From NCBI GenBank assembly GCA_033964015.1, contig CM066918.1, positions 27,735,387-27,799,386 of the forward strand: 64,000 nt of DNA, written 5' to 3'. Made by a program: the position numbers and the translations under genes. This DNA is from Scolanthus callimorphus (Eukaryota > Cnidaria > Anthozoa > Actiniaria > Edwardsiidae). Shown piece by piece: positions 11,530 through 22,400 of the stretch (its first letter is position 1; every line of letters begins with the position of its first letter). The notes beneath the pieces are model-generated. The model was not told the DNA's origin. It did not search any database and worked only from the letters and a program-made list of their open reading frames with translations.

Positions 11530-14180
11530 ATGTCTAAAGTTAAAGCTCGAGCTGAGCTGGAAAAAAACATATGCAAATGCAGTCGCTGATGTTCGAAGTG
11601 GACTATCAATATCTGCAGCAGCCAGAAAATTGAAGATTCCGAGGGTCACCCTCCATGACAGATACAAGGGAAAGCACCATATAGTGGGCAAAGGCAGCAT
11701 GCCAATATTAAATGGAGCTGAAGAGCAGAGACTAGCTACATGGTTTGCGGAAAAGGTTAGGCGGGGATTCAGTGTGTCACGCAATGATGTCTTTGATTCA
11801 GTGGAAAAGGTTATCCTAGATGCCAAACGGGAAAACCCATTTAGCAACAGTCGTCCTGGTAGTAAAGGGTACAGTGGTTTCATGAAACGATATCCTCAAA
11901 TAAGCCTGACAAGCAATCACCTTTGAACAGGGCACGTTCTAAGGTGTCCGTCGACGACATTACAGAATGGTTCATGGAATATGAGCATTTTCTAGCACAG
12001 CACGGCCTCAAGGAAAAACCAAATCAGATATGGACTTGTGATGAAATAGACTTCAAACTTCATGGAAAGGACGGTAAAGTCCAAGGGTCATCTGGACCTG
12101 CAGAGAAATTAAATAAGGCTGATGCTGCCAATGCAGAAGATATAATATATTTGATGGCCTGTTACAACGCTGCCGGAAGTTCCATACCACCTTTCCTGGT
12201 GTTTCATGGTGAACACTCCGAAGACATATACTGCCCTCTTCAAGAAGGAATCCATGGTAGCGCATCCTATGTTACCAGAGCAGGATGTATGGATGCTTTG
12301 ACCTTTCACATGTGGCTGGACAAGCACTTAATCCCTAATATCCCACCGGTCAGACCAGTTGTCCTTTTGCTAGATGGCGTAACATTCCATAGCCATCTTG
12401 ACGTGCATTCTTTCGAACTGGCGCAGAAAAGTCAGTTACAGATTTACTAACTAGATGCAAGCTTTTCAAAACTCCTGAATCGTCCAAAACTGTCAAATGA
12501 TGGGGTCGGTCCAAGAACGACTTAAGTGACTTTTTGGACTGTTTTTCGATTTTTGCCGAAAATTCTGCACAACCATGTTAAATTAGCATAGTTTTGATAA
12601 ATATTGCACATGGACTCCATTTTTGTTTGCTGGTTAAAGCGGTTTCGTCTCCCTTGAAATTCCTTTACATCAATGTTCCAAGTGCTCATTAAAGACTCTG
12701 TGGCCGATTGGCGTTGCATGTAGTTTTGTAGTCCATAAAGTCAATGCTAATGAGGTAGCAGTAATAACAGTGAACTCAATTCGTTTAAATTGTATTTTGT
12801 TTCTTACCGTTGTATATTAGAACAACAAATAGATCAAACTGCCAAACCCATAGGACAAAGGGCCACGGGTATTTATTTAATAATTTTTGTTAAATTATTT
12901 AAAGCCTTGCATGATTGTTTAAATGTTAGTTTACAACCACCTAAAAATATCTTGATTTGAAATAGCCAAGCCGATTTTAATGCCAAGGGCAATGCAGTGT
13001 CGTGGTGGTTTTAGAAGAAAAGACCGATATCTAACCTTTCAGTATTCTGCTGTAAATCAATCACTGTTATTCTACTAAATTATTTCATTTATTGTTGCAG
13101 ATTTTTGTATTTGCCTTGCTAAAGGAAACCACGAAACACATTGTACAACCAATCAAATTTAGCTTAATACGCTCAATGAAACAAGCTTGGCAAGAAACTC
13201 TGGATCGCTTTACACGTTCGAATGCGGACGTCACCAGAACAAACTTTTGCGGCTTGTTAAAACCAATATGGCAGGGAATCATGATTCCCTCTATCTTAGA
13301 GGACTCCTTCAACAAGGTTGGTTTATATCCTATACGCCGAAATGCTACAAGTAATGACCAAGCCGTATGGCCTTCCATGGCGTTCGTGCCTTCTCTACCC
13401 TCCGCTTGCCATAGTGTTCACCAATTTTCTTCTGAATCAATGTCGGCCCTGTCATTCTCTGCTAGAAAAAGTTCTACCAAGGAATCAATACAGCAGCCTA
13501 CCCTTCCAAATTCGTCTACTAGTATCCCTCATACTTGTGATACGACATCTGATGTCATGCCCCAGTCTATCCTACCACCATCCACTGTTTGTTACAGTTA
13601 TGACGAGTCTCAATTTGAGTCAATGCAGCAGTCCATCCAACCGCTTTCTTTTACTAACTACGTTCATCACGAGTCATCGGAATCAGCGCAGCAGACTGTC
13701 CAAACACACTCAGGTAGATGCAGTCTCAGGGGGCCGTCGTCTGAATATATGCAGCAACCAACCACAGTAACCTCTACAACCCGATGTGTCACGCAGCAAC
13801 CGACCGCAACAACCTCTACTCTCTACTCTACCTCCCGATGTGTAACGGGCCCACCTTTGGGTCCAAACATGACCCCTTCTTCTCAGGCAACTAGCTGCAG
13901 TGGACAACAAACCAAAGAGCAAGGAAATCGCAAGCGCAAGAGAGGAGAATCCCGTGCTGGGGGCAAAGGACGACAGCAGAGACCTCTTGCAAACCTTCAA
14001 TGTTTGCCATTTTCTGAACAAATGTGCAAGTACTGTCTGAGTGAATTAGATGGAGATATGGTCTGGGTGATATGTAGCACGTGCAAATTTCGAATGCATG
14101 CTGACTGTATTTTCTCTGGGCTGTTGTAAAGTTCTGCGGTTACTGACGGAGAATTAGTCACTTGTAGCGATTGTATTTGA
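11530..14180 (+). pseudogene. Decayed pogo/Tigger-like DDE transposase with C-terminal PHD-like finger
   Basis: Transposases of this family excise and insert DNA elements using three acidic residues. Segments in order: MSKVKARAELEK at 11530, then after a one-base shift at a run of seven A (11561-11567) a psq-type helix-turn-helix (SISAAARKLKIPRVTLHDRY); a second shift near 11905-11920; then the DDE core with first Asp in WTCDEIDF and second Asp in VVLLLDGVTFH. Coding is interrupted at about 12446-13104 and resumes with IFVFALLKETTKHIVQPIKF, where the usual QPLD Asp is replaced by Lys. A Ser/Thr/Gln-rich stretch follows, then a Cys4-His-Cys3 finger (CKYC, CSTC, HADC, CSDC) cut by TAA at 14127-14129 before its last Cys pair; the frame ends at 14180. 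The frameshifts, early stop and missing third acid argue for a dead copy; introns or assembly errors could explain some of the breaks. Confidence 0.75.
12446..13104. other. Interruption of the transposase: insertion or unusual intron
   Basis: The heptamer cagattt occurs at both edges (12439-12445 and 13098-13104). Joining the flanks at this repeat restores a continuous family-typical sequence (..SQLQI-FVFALLK..). The right edge looks like a splice acceptor (ttattgttgcag), but no in-phase GT donor is present at the left edge. So an insertion with a 7-bp target duplication fits better than a standard intron. No terminal inverted repeats are visible. Confidence 0.45.
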
Positions 14181-14277
14181 CTTTAGAGAGCGTAGAGCGG
14201 ATGTCAGATGAGTATCGAAAACTAAACGCCAATCAAAATTGAAACAAATTAAACAACTGACCAATCAGTGGACGAAG

Positions 14278-14407
14278 TTAAAGGCCCATCACCAACCGGG
14301 AGCCTTTGCGCCACGTTTTCTTTTGTTTTGAAATTGATCCATTGTTTTTCGGATGCTCTGATTGGCTAAGAGTCCGCAAAGGCTGTCGGTTGGTGATGGG
14401 CCTTTAA
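14278..14407. repeat. TIR element, 'ttaaaggcccatca' ends
   Basis: ttaaaggcccatcaccaacc at the left is matched in inverse by ggttggtgatgggcctttaa at the right. A partial relative lies at 5737-5775. It sits about 100 bp downstream of the transposase stop; whether it belongs to that element's end is unclear. Confidence 0.75.
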
Positions 14408-14418
14408 GTAAGGTGCAC

Positions 14419-14461
14419 ACCAGCGACATGGTCAGTTGGGGTTTTGGACCATGTCGCTGGT
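14419..14461. repeat. Hairpin, 15-bp perfect arms
   Basis: accagcgacatggtc is followed after 13 bases (agttggggttttg) by gaccatgtcgctggt, a perfect stem of 15 bp. Confidence 0.7.
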
Positions 14462-14772
14462 AAAACAAATTTGTTCTTTGTTTATCCCAATTAGCTCTCT
14501 AAATAAACTGCCACTTCAATAAAGTTATTTATTCATTTTACCGACATAAGTACGTTATGTTGCAACGAAAAAAGCATGGGAAATTAACTGAAATAATCAG
14601 TATTTTTCTTGGATCATCATTAGATTACTTCACCAAAGCAATCTTACGTTATGTTTTGTGGACTTCAACGTTTGGAAACCACTAAAATTCTGTTCGCGTA
14701 ATATTTTTCTTATGTCGTTATGTCGCAAGTGTGCACAGGCAGACCCAACGTGAACGGCTAGAGGGGCTTTGG

Positions 14773-14906
14773 CCCCCCCACATTTCGCCAAGTTTTCATA
14801 CATTTTCACTAAACTCAGCCCAACCACATTGCCATTGAATCTTACTAACGAGCCCCCCCCCCCCCCCCCCCCCCCCTTCCCCCCCACTATAAAAACTGCC
14901 CTGCCC
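14773..14906. repeat. Dispersed repeat with poly-C tract, copy 1
   Basis: The sequence caagttttcatacattttca followed by actaaactcagc, then a long C run (about 14852-14876). The same order appears at 19769-19888 in the last intron of the ZCWPW1-like gene. Confidence 0.65.
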
Positions 14907-15924
14907 AAGAAAACAAGAGCCACTGTGTGTTGCAGTTTTTCTTAGCATTCTGATTGGTTGACTAAACAAAGATCCAAGACCTCAACCAATAGAAACGTGT
15001 AGAATACGCACGTCTGATTTACTTTCGAGAGTTATCTGAAATCCGCTCTATCTTGGGCTTATTCTGTTCCTGGTGGGTCAAAGTAGAGCTGGAAATTAGA
15101 AGAAAAAGGTTACATCTTACAAAGTGTGGGTGACAAAGTAACTCAAGTTTATAGTCGTAAAAGCGACTCGTACAGGCGCAATTTCCAACCTTGCTAGCGA
15201 GCATTTCTTTATTGTCATGTTCCGGAACCAGAATGCAATGTTTGCTGAAAACGGGTCCTCCAAACAGTAGAACCTCAGATTTTACGAGGTACACTCGACA
15301 TATTGTTTTTAGAATAAAATTATTTCAGCGTTTCATTTTTGTTGTGCATTACAGCTGTTTTAAGAACACCGACAAAATGTTTTCCAAATGTGGGCTTTGG
15401 CTGTTGGGTTTCTCTGCCGTATGAGCCAATGAGATCCTTGTCCAGCACTGGATTGACTTCAGCCGCGACAATGTCCTGCAATGGAGGCACTCGGCTAAAC
15501 AGTGTGGATCGTATTAACTTACACGGTTCGCAGAAAAAAAGCCTTCTTAAATTGCACTGTAGTTGCAACATTATTGTCATGTAAAAAAGCGTAAAAACTC
15601 ATTTCGAATCATTTATAAAGTAGAATGTAATTTCAAGGTTGTATTTAAAAGCTTATGTGGAGCTTATGTGGTGTAAGAAGTATGGTGTGTCGGAACAAGG
15701 CTAAAACTGTCGGACCTAGAAGCTCAAAAAAAAACTTATTGAGAAACGATCCATCGACTATGTTTAATTATAATATAGCTGCGATATAACACGCGCTCTG
15801 ATTGGCTAAAAACTATGCTCTATTACACCGATAAAGTAATAGCTAAATGATAAAATCCACTTTCAGCCTTTCTTTCGAAATGCTTACTATTTGTTAAATG
15901 GAAAAGTCTATTGCTATTTTTTAG
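14907..15924. other. Intergenic / upstream intron of the zinc-finger gene
   Basis: No recognisable exon. The 5' coding exon of the zinc-finger gene must lie here or further left, but no candidate stands out. A fragment at 15025-15050 (gagttatctgaaatccgctc) belongs to the 'agagcggatttcagatgac' repeat family. Confidence 0.35.
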
Positions 15925-18477
15925 GACAACCACCAGACTATCCCAGGAAAAACCGACAGAGAACCCAGATTTGGCTCCCAGTCGAATGAAAGGGTGAACA
16001 GGAATGTCGTTATCAAGCAAGAGGAGTCACCTGATCAAACAGATGGGCAAGTTGATACAGGGTTCATACTTAACCAGATAGCTCATAATGATGCTATTCG
16101 TGATCATGCGTTAAAGGAAAGTTCCTCTAAGACTCTGAACAAGCAAGTTTGCAATTCAGAGTGCGAGTCTTTTCTTGCGGAGACCACAGCCCTAGATGCG
16201 CCCGACGCGAATTATGATTCTAAAAATTCAAATAAACTGACTCAAGATAAAGATGAGCCGCACCCCGAATCTTTAAAGACAGAGGATGGGATTAATTGCA
16301 AAGGTAAAAGTGTGTTTAGCCTTACTGAATTCCTACCCGATGCTCTTGACACTTTTAACGAAGCAAAACCTGTGCAGGTGGCAGAGGGTGATTCAAAACA
16401 TTCTCGGAGAAAAGCAAAAACGTATTTCCCATGTCAGTTTTGCACCAAATGCTTGTCTTCATATAAATATCTTCAAAACCACGTGAAAGTGCACCAGAAA
16501 AATTTCGAGAGAATGGCCATGCAGCGGTCTAGAGGCAATTGTAGGAGCAATGTTCATTACTCGGGTAAAAGAGTTGCCAAACGCCAGGCTTGTTCTCTTG
16601 TTTTGAGGTCGAATGATGCTTTAGATGCAAACACGAACTCAGACGATGCTGATGGCGCGCCTCAAAATATTGATATAGAATTGCTAGAACATATTCAAAG
16701 TGGCGGGCAAAAGAGGGGTGTTGCTGTCGAATCTTTTAATGTATTGTCAGGCAACGACAGCCTGGAGAACGCTAACGCAAAAGAAAGCCTACATAAAACA
16801 GATCTCCCAAATTCCGATGAAGTCAACAATAACTATGTGAAGATAAAAGGAACATTTCCTTGTCACTTATGCAAGAAAGTGTTACGCTCACACGCGTTTT
16901 TGCAGAGACACCTCAAACATCATAAGGTACCACAAATACAACACAGGCGTAAAGTAAAGAATGTCAAGAAAGAGAGCATTCCAACTGAGATGGCGAAAGG
17001 AGAGAATATGTTAAATAAAATGAAAATACCTGGGCAACGTGAAACTGGGAGGAAAGATCCAGAAGTCACCAAGTCTTCTAATGCCGACCACTCGGTTACA
17101 GCACCCGTTCCACAGCTGCAGAACTCTAAGGTTGCTGCTGGAAATACCATTAGTGAAAGAAACCAGGATACAGTAAATACCGTAGATTGCACTGATAAGG
17201 AATGCTTTGGTAGCCTTGTGGAAGGTTGTCATGATGATATTTCCAGTAGAGATGCTGCCGGTACACATGGAGACACTAGAAATTCTGTTAAGCAAGAATA
17301 CAGCGTAGATACAATGACGTCAACGTCCTCTGGTACAATAAGTATGCTAGGATACACGGTCAATGATGCAAGCCCCGTTACCACACATATTAACGTTGGA
17401 AAAGTAGAGGCAAAGTTCAGCAAGGAAAGACCATTCTTTTGCGACATGTGCCCTAAATCTTTTATCCGAAACTCTGATCTTCAAACTCATAGAAGAAGAC
17501 ACTTAGGAGAGAAACCATACCAGTGCAAACACCCAGGTTGTTCTAAAGCGTTTACTGAATCAGGAGACTTGACGAAACATGTCATGCGACATATCGGGTT
17601 TCGACCTCATCGTTGTGAGGAATGCAATAAAGCCTTTTACACCTCCGGGAATTTAAAGAAACATCAGCTAACTCACAATGGAGTCAAGTCATTCAAATGC
17701 GAATACTGTGAGAGGTTATTCTTGCGTGCGTCGAGTTTAGAAATGCACGTACGGACTCACACCGGTTACAAACCTCATAAATGTTCCGAATGTGGACGAA
17801 CCTTCCAGAGGAGTGGCCTTTTAGCGATCCACAAGCGGAGAGCGCATACATTTGAAAGACCTTACAAGTGCTCCAATTGTGATCGCGCGTTCTACGATGG
17901 TACAGATCTACGCAAGCATATGAGATGCCACACTAAAGAGAAACCTTATGCCTGTACGCACTGCAGTAAAGCGTTTTCACAGAGCAGCACCCTCAATAAG
18001 CACCTTGAGCTCCATCGCGTCGGGGAGTGGTTTCCCTGTAAAGAGTGCGGCAAACGATTCCAAAACCTTCGTTACTTGAGAAAACACGAGTTCCTTCATA
18101 CCAACCAGAAGCCCTACAAGTGCCATGTATGTGATAAGACGTTTGCCCAGCCAGGTAATCTAAAAATCCACATACGCCTCCATACTGGCGAGAGACCCTT
18201 CGAGTGCCCGAAGTGCCACAGCAGGTTCTCGCAGTCGCCCCACTTGAAGAAACATCTGTCATTAGAATCGTGCGAAGACGCGGCGCACCGGTGCCCAATC
18301 TGTCATAGCCGCTTCATGAGGTCGTCGGCGCTGAAGAGTCACTTGAGGAGTCACGAGAGAAACGATGCGGTGCTGGGTGCCAAGGTGGACACTCTGCCAT
18401 CACACGTGCTTGAAGGCGCTTTTTCTGAGGAAATACCCGACAAAGAAGAGTGCAAGGTACCCGTTAATGATTTTTAA
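15925..18477 (+). CDS. C2H2 zinc-finger protein, 13 fingers, large terminal exon
   Basis: A probable DNA-binding transcription regulator acting in the nucleus. The frame opens directly after a good acceptor (ttgctattttttag|gac) and stays open to TAA at 18475-18477. There is no suitable ATG near its start, so the true start lies in an unseen upstream exon. Counting from base 15994, two isolated fingers lie near residues 143 (FPCQFCTKCLSSYKYLQNH) and 285 (FPCHLCKKVLRSHAFLQRH). A tight array of eleven C2H2 fingers follows from about 479 to 789, joined by GEKPY-like linkers. The twelfth finger departs from the pattern (ending HLSLESC). The long N-terminal part is acidic and Ser/Asn-rich with an IKQEES motif that could be a SUMO site. 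No KRAB, BTB or SET domain is visible. The sequence has no frameshift, unlike several neighbours. I cannot assign orthology. Confidence 0.85.
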   Translation, partial: DNHQTIPGKTDREPRFGSQSNERVNRNVVIKQEESPDQTDGQVDTGFILNQIAHNDAIRDHALKESSSKTLNKQVCNSECESFLAETTALDAPDANYDSKNSNKLTQDKDEPHPESLKTEDGINCKGKSVFSLTEFLPDALDTFNEAKPVQVAEGDSKHSRRKAKTYFPCQFCTKCLSSYKYLQNHVKVHQKNFERMAMQRSRGNCRSNVHYSGKRVAKRQACSLVLRSNDALDANTNSDDADGAPQNIDIELLEHIQSGGQKRGVAVESFNVLSGNDSLENANAKESLHKTDLPNSDEVNNNYVKIKGTFPCHLCKKVLRSHAFLQRHLKHHKVPQIQHRRKVKNVKKESIPTEMAKGENMLNKMKIPGQRETGRKDPEVTKSSNADHSVTAPVPQLQNSKVAAGNTISERNQDTVNTVDCTDKECFGSLVEGCHDDISSRDAAGTHGDTRNSVKQEYSVDTMTSTSSGTISMLGYTVNDASPVTTHINVGKVEAKFSKERPFFCDMCPKSFIRNSDLQTHRRRHLGEKPYQCKHPGCSKAFTESGDLTKHVMRHIGFRPHRCEECNKAFYTSGNLKKHQLTHNGVKSFKCEYCERLFLRASSLEMHVRTHTGYKPHKCSECGRTFQRSGLLAIHKRRAHTFERPYKCSNCDRAFYDGTDLRKHMRCHTKEKPYACTHCSKAFSQSSTLNKHLELHRVGEWFPCKECGKRFQNLRYLRKHEFLHTNQKPYKCHVCDKTFAQPGNLKIHIRLHTGERPFECPKCHSRFSQSPHLKKHLSLESCEDAAHRCPICHSRFMRSSALKSHLRSHERNDAVLGAKVDTLPSHVLEGAFSEEIPDKEECKVPVNDF

Positions 18478-18627
18478 AAGTCGATGTATTATGTCGTCCA
18501 TCCACCCAAGAACCATATAAATAGTATGAGGGAATTAGCTGTGCCGCAAGTACAAGTACTGCCAGTTGCTTTTTCTGAGGAACATTACTCACGCAAAATT
18601 ACGAAGTACCAGAATGTAGTAAAGTAT

Positions 18628-18766
18628 TGGGCAGTCGCAAAAAAGCCCGCACCAAACTGTTGAGGACCTGTGAGGTTGGCACCCAAGTACTGGGGCAAAA
18701 ATCTAGGGTGGACACCTGAAACTAGGGTGCTCAACAGGGGGGTGCAGATTGTTTTGCGACTACCCA
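18628..18766. repeat. TIR element, 'tgggcagtcgcaaaa' ends
   Basis: The left arm tgggcagtcgcaaaa is inverted at the right as ttttgcgactaccca (one mismatch). Both arms surround a smaller inverted piece built from 'ctgttgagg' and 'ctcaacag'. It lies in the 3' flank of the zinc-finger gene. Confidence 0.7.
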
Positions 18767-18913
18767 TTTGTCAGCGGCATTTTGTCGACTGTGAAACATC
18801 AAATCAGATCTTCATTGGCTAGTGCTAATCTTCCTGTTAAAAATGAAACCTTCTAGAGTATTGCGGCAAAATCGGGCGTGTTTGCTAGTTAAGTAATAAT
18901 TCTTCTTTAAGAT

Positions 18914-18919
18914 AATAAA
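18914..18919 (+). terminator. Possible polyadenylation signal AATAAA
   Basis: AATAAA lies about 440 bp past the zinc-finger stop. A reverse-strand AATAAA occurs at 18922-18927 and another at 19116-19121, which could serve the convergent ZCWPW1-like gene. Position-based inference only. Confidence 0.3.
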
Positions 18920-19440
18920 TATTTATTAAGACTTTAAGAAAGGTGTAAAATTATTTACACGTTAAAATCTCGAAATGGTAAAAATGTAACCACCTGAACT
19001 ACACTCAGGCGTAAAATTGATTAACAATAGATTGTGGCTCAAAGAGAATCTGAGAGAAGAATATTAAATATACTCGCTCGAACAGCGAAAAAATGTGAGA
19101 AGTCGTTAATGTACATTTATTCCACTAGATCTTCGATATTATATTGTCATCTAGCTTTGCCCTTTAAAGAGTCAATGATCTTATGTCTGAATTATAGAAA
19201 GTGGGCGATAACAGAATATTTCACAGTCATATTCAGAACGTAGCACCCAAGAAGCGCGGCTTCGCTACAATCACCATGGAATCGTGATCCAAAGTGCGTC
19301 AGAAGCAAGCAGTTGTAGCACTCCATCCCTCGCACCTTCCACGTCTTCACACTTGTTCTTGCAGAAGCCAATCGTCGCCGTAGTCTGCTGCGTTCTATCT
19401 ATGATTTTGACTTGGTTCATAACCTTCCTTTTAAGAAGCT

Positions 19441-22400
19441 CTAAAACTCGGGCGAATCGTGTCCACTCACGACCTCTCGCGCGGACTGTAGCTTGCAGGA
19501 AGAGTTATCTGTACCAATAAGGCTATCAACATCAACCTCCGCTTCAGCGTCGTCTTTACTTTCACCTGAGTGTGTCATCGTACGCTGCATATCTTCAATG
19601 TCTTTGTCCAGTTTTGCGAGCTCAGCGTCCATTTCATCTGTCGAACAATCAACAATTCATTTAAGACTTTCAAAGTTGTTACAGAGAAAGGCCTGCCGTA
19701 AACGTCGGACCAGAGACACGATCCAGGCAGAATCGCATTTTCATACTAACTGTCTGCTACGAGACAATCCCCCCCACATTTGGCCAAGTTTTCATACATT
19801 TTCACTAAACTCAGCACCCCCACCTTGCCATACAATCTTACGAATGAGCCCCCCCCCCCCCTATTTTAAAACTGTTCCGCCGTCCCTGCCTGGAAATTAT
19901 ATTACCCAACCAGGAACTCCGTATTTTGGGAATACCCACCCTGGAATTTTGCTTCAGTATTAGGGTACCCTCCAAAATCCCAAGCTGCTTTAGGACCACC
20001 CACTCTATATGTCCTCAACAGTGGATGCAGATTGTGGCGACTGTCCAATGACGTGCTTACCTTGCGATGTACCTTCATCGTCGCTGTCGAGTGCTCGTCT
20101 CACCGCTTTCTTTCTCGGTTTCTTAATTGGCTCACTACATTCCTCTTGTGAACTTCCGGGCTCCTCTAAGTGTTCAACGATGACCTTTGGGCTTACTTTA
20201 GGCGACGGCGGCTTTTCATCTTCTGTCTTTTTGGTACTCAGAGCGGGGCTAATAAACTGTGGTTTTACGAGCTTTGGCATCTTCCGTGGTTTTCCCTCCG
20301 TGGTATCTGTACTCTTGGTCTTAGAAGGCGGTTTGAAACTGGACTTGACAAGTTTTGGAAGTAGTTTTTTAATAGTTTCTCCTGCCTTGTTAGGAGACTT
20401 TGGAGAAGACGCATCTTTGTTGTCATTATACACTTGTGGAAGTTTAGGCAAGGATGTATCTGCTGTTTTTGTAGACAAAGGGGCAACGTTGGGTTTTGTG
20501 GAGGTCTTTGTAGTGGATTTCACCTCTGCCTTGATGTCCCCGTTTTCCACCCTCTCCGCTTTCTTTTTAAGCGTTTTAGTCTTTACGGAATTCACCGGTT
20601 TCTCTTTTATCTTCTTTTCGACTGTGTTATGCATTGTGGTTGCTAAACCATCAATCGTTGGCACAGTTTTCTGAGCTTTGCATTTCTTCTTGCTTGGTTT
20701 CTTTTCAACTGGTCGTTTTTCCGTTACATCCGTCTTCACCCCTTCATCTTTTTCTATAGACGCGCCTTCGCCTCCAGTAGCGGGTCCCTCGGTTTGTTTC
20801 CGCTTCCTCGGCTTTTGGGCGCTTTCTTTTTATCTTTATCTTCTGTGGCGACCTCGGTTGGTGGAATGGTGGTTTTGAAATGTTTACTCAAGTCCTTAAG
20901 GGAAGCGTTTTCTGAAATAGCCTGGCTATCAACATTTTCTTTGGCCGACGGCTCGTGTGTTGCATCTGAAACATAAAACAGGCGCAGTTGTAAATCGAAT
21001 TGTCAATTTAATAGACCTTTCAGGTATTGTGCGCTCGGCTCGGCTCCAGGAACAGTCGTCAAGGAAATCAGACCCCGTTCACACGAGACCGGTACAATTC
21101 TGGTGCGGTACCGTCGCGCGTTCACACGGGAGCTGCGGTACCGCACCAATTTTGACACAGCTAGGCGTGCACGTTTCCGTGGGGACACTGTTGCAAAACG
21201 TCCCGGAATTGTACCGGTACTGTATGAACAGGCGGTACCGTACCAGAATTGTACCGATCCGATTTTGTACCGGTCTCTTGTGAACGGGGTCTCCGTCTTT
21301 GAACGGGGTCTCCGTCTATTGTGCTAGTGCGTAATCACTTGGAACCAGCATTTTGAATAACAATGGACGGTTCCTGTGTTGGCCGGTCTAAAACCGAACT
21401 TGTTGCGCACATGGTCAAATGTTTAGGTCTAGCAAGGGCTTTGTGATAATGAAGGCACGTACGACATGTGGTCTGTACTCTTATCCCCTCTCGTACAAAA
21501 GAAAACTCCGAATATTTGTGCCTACAGTACCTACATACATTACATTCTTATACAGTATACTTGTTCTCCCGTGTATTCCCATTTTGTCACTTGTCAGATA
21601 GATTTTCTGTAAGAGATACAAGATTTAACCACTCACGCAGCGGGAGAAATACTTCTGCTATTAATTCATAAACTTATTCCTGAACGCCCCCTACTAAAAC
21701 ATCAGCTGCTTTTTGTACCTACAATACTACTTTGTCTCGTACCGCTTATCGCCTCGTTGTTGACTACTATTGGTTTCTTTGCCCTTTTCTTTTTTTCTTT
21801 CGCTTTCTCTGAACTCTCCTTTGAGAGACTTTTCTCTGTAATGCTATCATTATTATTCGTTTCGTTGACGATTTGCGTTGATGCTGCTTCGGTTTTGGCG
21901 GTTTTCTTTTTCGCAGCAATGCTAGTGGTTTTCTTCTTCGGTTTCTTTTCCTTTTTATCTTGGGATGAAGAGTAACTTGTGCCACTACTAATGACATCTT
22001 CACTAGATTCTGCAAAAAATATGGCAGAAGAGGTTGTTTAAAAGACCTAATCATTGCTGACTTTGTGTTCTTCTTATTGCCACAATTCATATCATGTGAT
22101 GAATCGTTTGGTAGGATGCATTGTACAATTTCTTACACGAGCACATGCAAGTATGTTCAACACGAACAATGGTAACTTCCAAAATGACTCGTCGGGTGAT
22201 CTGAATTGGGTGGCAACAGGTGGTAAAATTTGTTAGCCGATTTCGTTACATGCCAAACGTTGTAGCTCATAATTGCCTGTGAACATGGACATCCCTGGAA
22301 CGCGTTTCGAGATTTTATTACTGTGCGAAGAATTTTGCAGGCAACTTCAGGCTGGGAGCCACTAACGCACGGGCGATAGGACAAGGGAAGTCTGTAAGTT

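Noticed and set aside
20009..20674. 221-codon hydrophobic plus-strand frame
   Set aside because: It is the antisense shadow of the Lys-rich exon of the ZCWPW1-like gene.
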